The notes under the pieces were generated by a model, which saw only the letters and a list, made by a program, of their open reading frames with translations, did not search any database and had not been told where the DNA came from. Source: CAYOFK01 sp964403185 (GTDB taxonomy: Bacteria > Bacteroidota > Bacteroidia > Bacteroidales > VadinHA17). From it: a stretch of DNA of 10,705 bases. This document shows, in pieces, positions 1-5,395 of this stretch. The translations under genes and the position numbers were made by a program. The stretch lies in assembly GCA_964403185.1 (NCBI GenBank), contig CAYOFK010000108.1, positions 1 through 10,705 of the forward strand, in the 5' to 3' direction. How positions within the stretch are numbered: position 1 is the stretch's first letter; each line of letters begins with the position of its first letter.

Positions 1-138
1 ACAGGATAGATGGCATCCGGTTTCGCCGGTTTTAGTTTTTTCCATGACCGCTTAGAGCGGGCAGACGGAGTGGTATGATTTGGTGCGGGGTTGCTGAATT
101 GTTACATTGCCCTGAAGCCGAATGCGGATTTTCTGTAG

Positions 139-180
139 AACGAACCTCCCTGCAAGTGCCGGCAGGCTGGCCGGTTCGTT
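139..180. repeat. Structured inverted repeat, possible terminator of an upstream gene
   Basis: Outer arms AACGAACC (139-146) and GGTTCGTT (173-180) are perfectly complementary over 8 bp. Between them a second perfect 5-bp pair, CCTGC (149-153) and GCAGG (162-166), would stack inside. The 3' side continues as TTTATT, a weak T-run, so this could end transcription from a gene left of the window or be a mobile hairpin repeat. The rest of 1-260 shows no supportable gene: all three forward frames meet a stop within about 55 bases. A smaller hairpin, CCGCT/AGCGG, sits at 48-60. Confidence 0.4.
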
Positions 181-260
181 TATTGATCTGCAGGATCAAG
201 GATATTGACAAGTCCGTGGACAGGCATAACCCGTAATGAATATTTTTCATGAGTCTTTGA

Positions 261-881
261 ATGGTTTTTAATAAAAAAAGTATAAGTTCGTTTATCGGTT
301 TCTTCTCTATTGCCAAGAAAATGCCATTAAAAGAATTACCTGACCTGACCCAATGGGTCAATGATTACACCCCTGACTTATATTCCTGGGCTTTACATAA
401 AACATCTGATGAAGAACAGGCAAAAGACCTGGTGCAGGATACATTCATGGCTGCGGCGGAAAAGCTCCCGACCTTTAAGGGTGAAAGCTCACCAAAAACC
501 TATCTGTTTTCAATCCTTAATCACAAAATCATTGATTACTACAGAAAAAAATCTACCAAGCCGGTAAATGTCGAAACCCAGGTATTTTCAAGATTCTTTG
601 ATGAAGATGGAGAATGGCGCACAGAAAAAAAACCCCGGGACTGGCATGAAGAGGAAACCAATATTCTTGATGATGAAAATTTTCAAACCGTATTTCAGGA
701 ATGCATCAACCATTTACCTGATCAATGGAACGTGTGTGTTACCTCAAAGTACCTGACGGAAAAAAACAGCGGGGAAATTTGTCAGGAATTGGGAATAACC
801 CCTACCAATTACTGGCAAATGATGCACAGGGCAAAGTTGCAATTAAGAGAATGTATTGAAAAAAACTGGTTTAAATATTAG
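261..881 (+). CDS. RNA polymerase sigma-70 factor, ECF-like (TIGR02943-type)
   Basis: Alternative sigma factor that directs core RNA polymerase to a specific promoter set. Region 2 is visible at about residues 50-97 (SDEEQAKDLVQDTFMAA, then a KTYLFSILNHKIIDYYRKK helix that contacts the -10 element). Region 4 lies at about 145-200: a helix-turn-helix running from HLPDQWNV through SGEICQELGITPTNYWQMMHRAK to the tail LRECIEKNWF. That tail and the cytosolic two-domain layout match the Bacteroidota/Proteobacteria group annotated as TIGR02943. Length is 206 aa from ATG 261. An in-frame ATG at 321 would give 187 aa and removes an unusual hydrophobic N-terminus, so 321 may be the true start; neither has a clear ribosome binding site. 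The linker is long and acidic (about residues 112-138). The next gene encodes its probable anti-sigma partner. The target regulon cannot be inferred. The sigma assignment is firm, the subgroup is from memory of family signatures. Confidence 0.93.
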   Translation: MVFNKKSISSFIGFFSIAKKMPLKELPDLTQWVNDYTPDLYSWALHKTSDEEQAKDLVQDTFMAAAEKLPTFKGESSPKTYLFSILNHKIIDYYRKKSTKPVNVETQVFSRFFDEDGEWRTEKKPRDWHEEETNILDDENFQTVFQECINHLPDQWNVCVTSKYLTEKNSGEICQELGITPTNYWQMMHRAKLQLRECIEKNWFKY

Positions 882-900
882 GGCTATTGTGAAGCGGATC

Positions 901-1146
901 ATGCACATATTATTTCTCTCCTGCCTGAAAGCGACTGAACTGATTGAGAAAAAAATCCATTTCAGGCTTACACTTACTGAAACCTGTCAGTTAAAAATGC
1001 ATAAAATGATGTGCAATGCCTGCAGCCGGTATGAAAAGCAAAACCTGTTTATTGAAAACAACATCAAATACCTGAACTATATGTCGCAAAGAGAAGTTGA
1101 CGTAGAACAGCTCAAACATTCAATCAGGGAAAAGCTTGCCAATTAG
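901..1146 (+). CDS. Small zinc-site (ZAS-like) anti-sigma factor candidate
   Basis: 81-aa protein that probably binds and inhibits the sigma factor encoded 19 bp upstream. An upstream Cys at residue 8 (LSCLKATELIEKK) is followed by HKMMCNAC at about residues 34-41, that is H-x3-C-x2-C, the zinc-anti-sigma signature. The gene order, sigma then small ZAS protein, is the usual one. There is no transmembrane segment or sensor domain beyond the ZAS core, so it would be soluble, and in RsrA-type proteins this motif is a thiol redox switch. The ATG at 901 is preferred because residue 8 then falls where the first zinc ligand belongs. A TTG at 856 in the same frame would overlap the sigma gene and GTG 889 is also possible. 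The C-terminal half is charged and helical (NYMSQREVDVEQLKHSIREK). Anti-sigma function is inferred from motif and position. Confidence 0.75.
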   Translation: MHILFLSCLKATELIEKKIHFRLTLTETCQLKMHKMMCNACSRYEKQNLFIENNIKYLNYMSQREVDVEQLKHSIREKLAN

Positions 1147-1152
1147 AAGAAG

Positions 1153-1189
1153 AGGTTTCGTGGCTGAGACCTGGAACCTGAAACCTGAA
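1153..1189. repeat. Three heptamer direct repeats with an inverted partner
   Basis: ACCTGGA, ACCTGAA and ACCTGAA follow one another without gaps at 1169-1189. AGGTTTC at 1153-1159 is complementary to GAAACCT at 1180-1186, so the block can also fold. It begins 7 bp after the anti-sigma stop codon. Blocks of AACCTGAAAC-like repeats recur between genes in Bacteroidota genomes (recollection, not searched). No T-run follows, so a terminator is not claimed. Confidence 0.5.
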
Positions 1190-1220
1190 ACAACAGCCTC
1201 TGAGCCCCGTTCAACAGGTC

Positions 1221-1241
1221 ATCCTGAACTCGTTTCAGGAT
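1221..1241. repeat. Hairpin repeat ATCCTGAA / TTCAGGAT
   Basis: Perfect 8-bp arms (1221-1228 and 1234-1241) around a 5-base loop CTCGT. The surrounding words (GTCATCCTGAACTCGTTTCAG) resemble a dispersed intergenic repeat I associate with Bacteroidota genomes. No T-run follows on either strand. Confidence 0.6.
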
Positions 1242-1283
1242 CTGATTATCAGGAAACAGATGTTGAACCACTGGAAAAAGTTC

Positions 1284-1297
1284 AGGGCTAAAGCCCT
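1284..1297. repeat. Short hairpin AGGGCT-AA-AGCCCT
   Basis: Perfect 6-bp arms (1284-1289, 1292-1297) with a two-base AA centre, followed by TTTT at 1297-1300. It has the compact REP-like shape of the other hairpins in this region. The short T-run could give weak termination downstream of the sigma/anti-sigma pair. Confidence 0.5.
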
Positions 1298-1318
1298 TTT
1301 ATGGTGTTCCGTCTTATC

Positions 1319-1340
1319 ACTCCGCCCTAAAGGACGGAGT
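1319..1340. repeat. Hairpin ACTCCGCCCT-AA-AGGACGGAGT at left edge of the tandem array
   Basis: Ten-base arms (1319-1328, 1331-1340) pair at nine of ten positions around AA. The right arm is also the first part of the first 84-bp tandem unit, so the array starts inside a palindrome. Later units keep the right arm but have lost the complementary left arm. Confidence 0.55.
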
Positions 1341-1570
1341 TAGTTAGCGGATGTTTCTGCGCTTTATAATTTCACTTTGCCTGTCTGCCGCACAAAGCCA
1401 TTTGAAAGGCGGGAAGGACGGAGTTAGTTAGCGGATGTTTCTGCGCTTTATAATTTCACTTTGCCTGTCTGCCGCACAAAGCCATTTGAAAGGCGGGAAG
1501 GACGGAGTTAGTTAGCGGATGATTCTGAGCATTATAATTCCACTTTACGCGTTTGCTGCACAAAGCCATT
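1330..1570. repeat. 84-bp tandem repeat: two identical units plus one decayed partial unit
   Basis: Units start at AAGGACGGAGTTAG at 1330, 1414 and 1498, giving an exact 84-base period. Units 1 (1330-1413) and 2 (1414-1497) are identical base for base. Unit 3 (1498-1570) diverges after GTTAGCGGATG, with scattered substitutions, and stops at CACAAAGCCATT. The period is a multiple of three, and each full unit contains the same 26-codon open frame from ATG (1351, 1435) to TAG. It encodes a hydrophobic, signal-peptide-like string beginning MFLRFIISLCLSAAQS, but with no ribosome site or homology I can name it is not called as a gene. Confidence 0.9.
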
Positions 1571-1607
1571 ACCTTCATCTCCACATCCGGCTCATGACCC
1601 TGACTAA

Positions 1608-1627
1608 CCCCGGCATTCATGCCGGGG
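1608..1627. repeat. Hairpin CCCCGGCAT-TC-ATGCCGGGG
   Basis: Perfect 9-bp GC-rich arms (1608-1616, 1619-1627) around a two-base TC centre. It is the strongest of the short hairpins here. No T-run follows, so it is probably a REP-like element rather than an intrinsic terminator. Confidence 0.65.
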
Positions 1628-1650
1628 CCAGGCGACACCAAAGATTCCCA

Positions 1651-1666
1651 GGGGGCTTCAGCCCCC
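1651..1666. repeat. Hairpin GGGGGCT-TC-AGCCCCC
   Basis: Perfect 7-bp arms (1651-1657, 1660-1666) around the same TC centre as the hairpin 24 bp to its left, though the arm sequence is unrelated. It is followed by CACCTTCATT, not a T-run. Confidence 0.6.
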
Positions 1667-1711
1667 CACCTTCATTAGTAGTAATTATACCGGCAGGAAA
1701 GATAATCCTTA

Positions 1712-1726
1712 AAACCTTCAAGGTTT
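1712..1726. repeat. Hairpin AAACCT-TCA-AGGTTT
   Basis: Arms 1712-1717 and 1721-1726 are perfectly complementary, with TCA in the loop. AAACCTTCAAGGTTT is a dispersed intergenic repeat word I recognise from Bacteroidota genomes (recollection only). It is the last hairpin before the rhodanese-thioredoxin gene. Confidence 0.5.
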
Positions 1727-1834
1727 CAGCTTTAGTGTTTTGATTGAGTGAAGGGAAACATTTTATAATTGCAGATAATTGTCAGGATTGGAGGATGGTC
1801 CGACTCTTATTTAAAACAGCGAACAAAAATATCT

Positions 1835-2566
1835 ATGACAAAGAATATATTAATAATTGCAAGTATTATGGTATCATCTCTTGTAAACGGCCAAAACGCT
1901 TCATTTAGGCAGGTGAATTCCGAAAAATTCAATGCATTAATATCTGAGAAAAACGGGACCCTGGTAGATGTAAGAACTGCTTCGGAATTTAAAAACGGCC
2001 ATATTACCGATGCAGGAAATCTGAACTTCTATGCGCTTGATTTTCGAAAGAGACTCAGACTGCTGCCCAAAGACCAACCAGTTTATTTGTATTGCACTAC
2101 CGGATACAGAAGTGAAAAGGCGGCCAAAATGCTGATTGATAATGGTTATACGAATGTGTATAATCTTCAACATGGTATTATGGAGTGGAATTTAAAAAAT
2201 CTGCCCGTCATCGTTGAGCCCGATGCCCGTCCGGATACCGACAATAAAATGCTTCCTGATCAGTACTATGCAATCATAAATTCCGGTTCATTGGTATTCA
2301 TTGATTTTTATGCTCCATGGTGTGGGCCGTGCCGTAAAATGATGCCCATGATTGACAGCTTAAAAGTAGAGTATTATGAAGACATTAACATTGTTAAAGT
2401 GAATGTGGATGCAAGTAAAAAACTGGCAAAAGAATTGAAACTGATGGGTGTTCCCTATCTGGTTTTATTTAAGAAGGGAAAAATCCTTTTCTCGAGGAAC
2501 GGATCCGTTGCCCGCCATGAACTGACATCCGTATTTGATGACCAAATAAAAGCTGATAACAATTGA
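1835..2566 (+). CDS. Exported rhodanese-thioredoxin fusion protein
   Basis: 243-aa two-domain protein likely secreted to the periplasm. Residues 1-19 form a signal peptide (MTKNILIIASIMVSSLVNG, then QNAS). A rhodanese domain follows at about 22-130, starting with TLVDVRTASEFKNGHI and holding the catalytic loop YCTTGYRSEKAA, with the persulfide-forming Cys in CxxGxR. A thioredoxin domain at about 145-240 has FIDFYAPWCGPCRK (WCGPC redox pair) and the cis-proline loop MGVPYLVLF. Both active sites are intact, so the protein could pass sulfane sulfur from the rhodanese Cys to the thioredoxin dithiol or release it as sulfide; this is inference. The start at 1835 is chosen because it gives a proper signal peptide; an in-frame ATG at 1769 adds 22 residues in front of it. 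The next two genes are also exported, 93 and 162 bp further on. Confidence 0.93.
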   Translation: MTKNILIIASIMVSSLVNGQNASFRQVNSEKFNALISEKNGTLVDVRTASEFKNGHITDAGNLNFYALDFRKRLRLLPKDQPVYLYCTTGYRSEKAAKMLIDNGYTNVYNLQHGIMEWNLKNLPVIVEPDARPDTDNKMLPDQYYAIINSGSLVFIDFYAPWCGPCRKMMPMIDSLKVEYYEDINIVKVNVDASKKLAKELKLMGVPYLVLFKKGKILFSRNGSVARHELTSVFDDQIKADNN

Positions 2567-2659
2567 ACTGATATGTCGGGTAAAGATTAAAATTTCAGAT
2601 ATTCTTGTCAGGTTTACTCTTTTCTTCGACTGTTTGTATGAAAACCAAAATTTCACAGA

Positions 2660-3139
2660 ATGACTAAAAAGAAACTGATAAGAATTGCGGCCATTATTGC
2701 CGTTGCCGGAGTGCTCAGTGCAGGAGGCTTTGCCCTATACATGTTTAACATGCCCCACAGGGATGTTCAGGCCTCAAAAGCGGATTTTTTCCTGACCGAC
2801 TCACAAATAGTTTCAGAATACCTGGAAGACAGGATGACAGCAGATCGTAAATACCTCGCTGAAGATGGCGATTCAAGAATACTTGAGATCACCGGTACTG
2901 TTAGCAGGATCACTGAAGACTTCAACGGTCAGAAGGTGGTTTTATTGAAAGAAAAAGAAGATAAAGCAGGGGTCAGCGCAACATTCACCGCCGAAACGAA
3001 TTACAGTGTTTCAACTCTGAAAACCGGAGAAACAATCACCGTTAAGGGAGTGATACGATCCGGAGCTGCATACGATGAAGACCTTGGATTCTATGAAAAT
3101 GTAATCCTTGACAAATGTGATATAACAGGGAAACAATAA
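2660..3139 (+). CDS. Membrane-anchored OB-fold protein (tRNA_anti-like)
   Basis: 159-aa protein of unknown function. Residues 6-29 are a single hydrophobic segment (IRIAAIIAVAGVLSAGGFALYMF) that acts as an anchor or uncleaved signal, and no lipobox Cys follows. The remainder begins MPHRDVQASKADFFLTDSQI, then an alpha-helical stretch with KYLAEDGDSRILEITGTVSRI, and a beta-rich C-terminal half ending YENVILDKCDIT. This layout matches Bacteroidota proteins annotated as tRNA_anti-like / putative OB-fold (PF12869), in which the OB barrel lies outside the membrane. Despite the Pfam name, nothing shows tRNA binding. It probably belongs with the YceI-like gene downstream. No strong ribosome site precedes ATG 2660, as is usual in this phylum. 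Family assignment is from motif memory. Confidence 0.75.
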   Translation: MTKKKLIRIAAIIAVAGVLSAGGFALYMFNMPHRDVQASKADFFLTDSQIVSEYLEDRMTADRKYLAEDGDSRILEITGTVSRITEDFNGQKVVLLKEKEDKAGVSATFTAETNYSVSTLKTGETITVKGVIRSGAAYDEDLGFYENVILDKCDITGKQ

Positions 3140-3190
3140 ACCATCATGAAACGTCCACTAAGTTCGATACACAAGGAGATGAGTAAGTCC

Positions 3191-3205
3191 AGCCCTGAAG
3201 GGGCG
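3191..3205. repeat. REP-like hairpin word AGCCCTGAAGGGGCG
   Basis: CCCT (3193-3196) and AGGG (3199-3202) pair around GA, with partial extension by flanking G/C bases. The string continues GAAATATAACAG. AGCCCTGAAGGGGCGAAATAT-like elements are dispersed between genes in many Bacteroidota genomes (recollection, not searched). Confidence 0.45.
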
Positions 3206-3227
3206 AAATATAACAGGGTTTTGGCGG

Positions 3228-3252
3228 GAATTTTGCTTTCATGGCAAAATTC
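3228..3252. promoter_or_regulatory. 9-bp perfect inverted repeat upstream of the YceI-like gene
   Basis: GAATTTTGC (3228-3236) and GCAAAATTC (3244-3252) are perfectly complementary around a 7-base centre TTTCATG. The repeat ends 49 bp before ATG 3302. It is not followed by T on either strand, so it is not an intrinsic terminator. Position and AT-rich arms suit an operator or a 5'-leader hairpin. The left arm includes GAATTTTG, one mismatch from the Bacteroidota -7 element TAnnTTTG, but no matching -33 box is evident. Confidence 0.35.
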
Positions 3253-3301
3253 GTGAAAAAATCAATCTGTTGAATATCAAACAAATACAAATTAAATAAC
3301 A

Positions 3302-3868
3302 ATGAAAAAAACAAGCATTTTATTAATCGGTCTGGCCCTTTTGCTCTCAGGCACAGTTTACAGCCAGACAAACGGAAAACTTACAAGTTCCAAAACACAC
3401 ATGAAGTTTTATTCTCACACACCCGTCGAGGATATTGAAGCTAATAATTACGCTTCAGTAAGTACGATCAATACGGAAACCGGCGAGGTGGTATTTTCTG
3501 TTCCCATGCAAAGTTTTGAGTTTGAAAAATCACTGATGCAAAAACATTTTAACAGCGACAAATTTCTGGATACCAAAACGCATCCGAAAAGCAAACTGAC
3601 GGCAAAAATTGCAAACTTTAGCGATGTTGACTTTAGCAAGGATGGTGAGTATCCGGCTCTTATTGAAGGCGAATTGACTATTAAGGGCAAAACAAATCCC
3701 GTTAAGGAAAAAGGAACCATTACCGTAAAAAGCGGTAAAATCACTGTGCAAAGCAAATTTAATATCACACTGGCTGATTACGGAATCACATTCGTAAAAG
3801 GCAAACCATCCACAAATATCTCAAAAGAAGTGGAAGTGACAGTGCATGCTGAATACGCTGGTGAATAA
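3302..3868 (+). CDS. YceI-family periplasmic lipocalin-like protein
   Basis: 188-aa exported protein. YceI proteins fold as an extended lipocalin-like barrel that binds polyisoprenoid or other amphipathic chains in the periplasm. Residues 1-21 form a signal peptide (MKKTSILLIGLALLLSGTVYS, cleaved before QTN). The mature part shows the family pattern: KTHMKFYSHTPVEDIEA at the N-terminus, a central SFEFEKSLMQKHFNSDKFLD segment before THPKSKLTAKI, GELTIKGKTNPVKEKGTI, then KFNITLADYGI and a final beta-strand SKEVEVTVHAEY. Length is normal. The ligand cannot be predicted. ATG 3302 follows an A-rich leader without a clear Shine-Dalgarno. A strong terminator 26 bp after the stop closes the transcription unit. 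The upstream inverted repeat at 3228-3252 could regulate it. The family call is solid, the role is not known. Confidence 0.9.
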   Translation: MKKTSILLIGLALLLSGTVYSQTNGKLTSSKTHMKFYSHTPVEDIEANNYASVSTINTETGEVVFSVPMQSFEFEKSLMQKHFNSDKFLDTKTHPKSKLTAKIANFSDVDFSKDGEYPALIEGELTIKGKTNPVKEKGTITVKSGKITVQSKFNITLADYGITFVKGKPSTNISKEVEVTVHAEYAGE

Positions 3869-3893
3869 ACGAGTTTTATCATGCAGGTAATTT

Positions 3894-3928
3894 CGTAACC
3901 CGGTCTGTTAGCCGGGTTACGGGTTTTT
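3894..3928 (+). terminator. Strong intrinsic terminator after the YceI-like gene
   Basis: Perfect 10-bp stem: CGTAACCCGG (3894-3903) and CCGGGTTACG (3912-3921) around an 8-base loop, followed by GG and five T (3924-3928). It lies 26 bp past the YceI-like stop codon and separates this unit from the DUF4833-like gene. Confidence 0.9.
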
Positions 3929-4001
3929 CTGTTCGCCTGACCACTAAGCCAGGGCATGTGTGCCGCGAAGCTGGTCCGACGAATAATGAGGAAAAATAAA
4001 A

Positions 4002-4556
4002 ATGTCAAATAACAAACAGATGAGGATCCCGGACATTATGAAAATCATATACCTTTTGTTGATCTCTGTGTTTATATCCGGTTTTATTTACACCAGTAAG
4101 CCTGGAAAAATCCACGGAAATTACATGCTTTTTAAAATCGACAGAAGCAGGGATCCGGATGTAGTTATGTATGATGTGAATCTGGACGACCAGGATGCCC
4201 TGAATACAGAAATGCCCATCAGGACCTATTGGAAAAAAAATACACAAGACGGGCAATTTGAATTTCTGACCGGGATTCAAAAAAAACTCGGTTATGGCCT
4301 TAAGTTTCATGATGTCACAAAAAACAAGGCTGATTTTCAATTTGTATCAAATATTGACCGGACATTTGAATTGAGAAGATCAAATGATGATCATTACAGA
4401 GTCTTTACTATTTCACAAGGGATCACTGTTGAGGTAAAAAGTCTTTATATTTATTTTAAGGATGATTCATTTTGGTTTCCGGGCATCTCCAAAATTGAAT
4501 TACATGGTATTGATACAGCAACCAGGAATGTGGTTATTGACATCATCATTCCCTGA
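4002..4556 (+). CDS. Exported DUF4833-like protein
   Basis: 184-aa protein of unknown function. A hydrophobic segment (MKIIYLLLISVFISGFIYTS, residues 13-32) serves as signal or anchor. The rest is a single domain with the spacing I associate with DUF4833 of Bacteroidota: YMLFKIDRSRDPDVVMYDVNL, then IRTYWKKNTQDGQFEFLTGI, QKKLGYGLKFHDV and FVSNIDRTFELRR, ending with IELHGIDTATRNVVIDIIIP. Start choice: ATG 4002 has GAGGA at 3988-3992 nine bases upstream; ATG 4038 would give a more canonical signal peptide without the 12-residue polar lead. It starts 73 bp after the terminator, so it should have its own promoter, though none is convincing. No catalytic motif is evident. Confidence 0.75.
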   Translation: MSNNKQMRIPDIMKIIYLLLISVFISGFIYTSKPGKIHGNYMLFKIDRSRDPDVVMYDVNLDDQDALNTEMPIRTYWKKNTQDGQFEFLTGIQKKLGYGLKFHDVTKNKADFQFVSNIDRTFELRRSNDDHYRVFTISQGITVEVKSLYIYFKDDSFWFPGISKIELHGIDTATRNVVIDIIIP

Positions 4557-4639
4557 CTCAAATCACATAAACACGACCTTGCCGCAATGAAACAACTCAT
4601 ATTTTATAAATTTTCCGGAATCCGTCAAATCATACTCTT

Positions 4640-5248
4640 ATGCTCATTTATCACTTCCTGATTTTGTTAATTGGAATTGCAGCTGCCGTTACAGGCGCTC
4701 TGCCCTTCGGGCTTGTAAATCTCACAGTCCTAAATGTATCCTATGAACGGGGAGCCGGGAATGCAGTTAGAATTGCATATGGGGCTGCTTTTATTGAGGT
4801 GCTTTTTGGGTTGTCGGCAATACTTGCCGGTAGTCTGGTCTATAAGCACATTGAAGGAAACACGACAATAAACTATATAATAGTTGCCATATTGAGTGGC
4901 GCAGGTATATTATTCTTCATTAAAAAGCAACGCCACGACCTGTCCCGCAACATGGGTTATTCAGGATTCTTTAAAGGCGTTTTCCTGAATCTGATCAGCA
5001 TTCAGGTATTTCTTTTCTGGATACTTGCTATTGCATTCCTTTCTTCAAAACACTTATTACCCCATACCTTAACATCGGTATTGGTATTTATTACAGGAAT
5101 CTGGATCGGTAAGATGGCCGTTTTGTTGTCATACATAATTCTGGGCAAAAAGATCCTCTCGAATTCCCGGATTATTTCAAAAAACATTAACCGCATCATT
5201 GGCATAGTATTATTCGGAATGGCATTTGTGCAGGTCTTAAAAATCTGA
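4640..5248 (+). CDS. LysE/RhtB-family transporter
   Basis: 202-aa integral inner-membrane protein of the LysE superfamily, whose members export amino acids or other small solutes. About six hydrophobic helices are visible: residues 5-30 (an ALPFGLVNLTVLN turn takes the place of the usual GPxxL motif), 42-66, 75-94, 110-135, 143-167 and 182-201. Helix 4 carries GFFKGVFLNLISIQVFLFW, matching the family's conserved GFxxGxxxNLxNP-like segment, here with an atypical SIQ in place of NPK. Length is normal. It sits 83 bp after the DUF4833-like gene, with a TAAATTTT at 4607-4614 (one mismatch from TAnnTTTG) upstream but no good -33 element. Its substrate cannot be predicted. Next to sulfur-handling genes, thiol or sulfur-compound export is only a guess. 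Confidence 0.82.
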   Translation: MLIYHFLILLIGIAAAVTGALPFGLVNLTVLNVSYERGAGNAVRIAYGAAFIEVLFGLSAILAGSLVYKHIEGNTTINYIIVAILSGAGILFFIKKQRHDLSRNMGYSGFFKGVFLNLISIQVFLFWILAIAFLSSKHLLPHTLTSVLVFITGIWIGKMAVLLSYIILGKKILSNSRIISKNINRIIGIVLFGMAFVQVLKI

Positions 5249-5395
5249 AAACACTGAATGGGAGTGAGATTGCAGAAGCAAAACTTACCCGGTTCCCTGA
5301 AATTATAATTATCTTGTAATGATAATGGATGGGAGGGCTGTTCTCCCTGTCAGAAGAACCCCGATAAAAACAACACTTCAAACAATCACTTTTTT

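Larger units (their letters stand above)
1147..1834. other. Gene-free, repeat-rich intergenic region (688 bp)
   Basis: No protein-coding gene is supportable here: the only open frames are made by the 84-bp tandem units or lie antisense to them, and none resembles a known protein. The stretch holds a heptamer repeat, three 84-bp tandem units and at least six short hairpins of unrelated sequence (listed separately). A weak match to the Bacteroidota -7 element TAnnTTTG (TATAATTG, one mismatch) lies at 1764-1771 and could serve the rhodanese-thioredoxin gene, but no convincing -33 TTTG is correctly spaced, so it is not called as a promoter. Confidence 0.8.

Noticed and set aside
205..230. TTGACA (205-210) and CATAAC (225-230) as a sigma-70 promoter
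   Set aside because: The spacing is 14 bp, too short, and Bacteroidota vegetative promoters use TTTG / TAnnTTTG instead.
32..361. 109-aa open frame on the minus strand
   Set aside because: It runs antisense into the N-terminus of the sigma factor gene, has no recognisable domain, and its low-complexity hydrophobic part is the complement of the A-rich sigma start.
1330..1570. Possible CRISPR array
   Set aside because: The 84-bp units are contiguous with no unique spacers, and no cas gene is present.
1519..1743. 74-aa open frame starting like a signal peptide (MILSIIIPLYAFAAQS)
   Set aside because: It begins inside the third tandem unit and runs through two palindromic hairpins. The composition after residue 20 follows the repeats, with no ribosome site and no domain.
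3448..3768. 106-aa minus-strand open frame
   Set aside because: Antisense to the YceI-like gene with no domain of its own.
5331..5347. GGGAG/CTCCC stem as a terminator for the transporter gene
   Set aside because: Only five base pairs and no T-run follows; it lies 82 bp past the stop codon.
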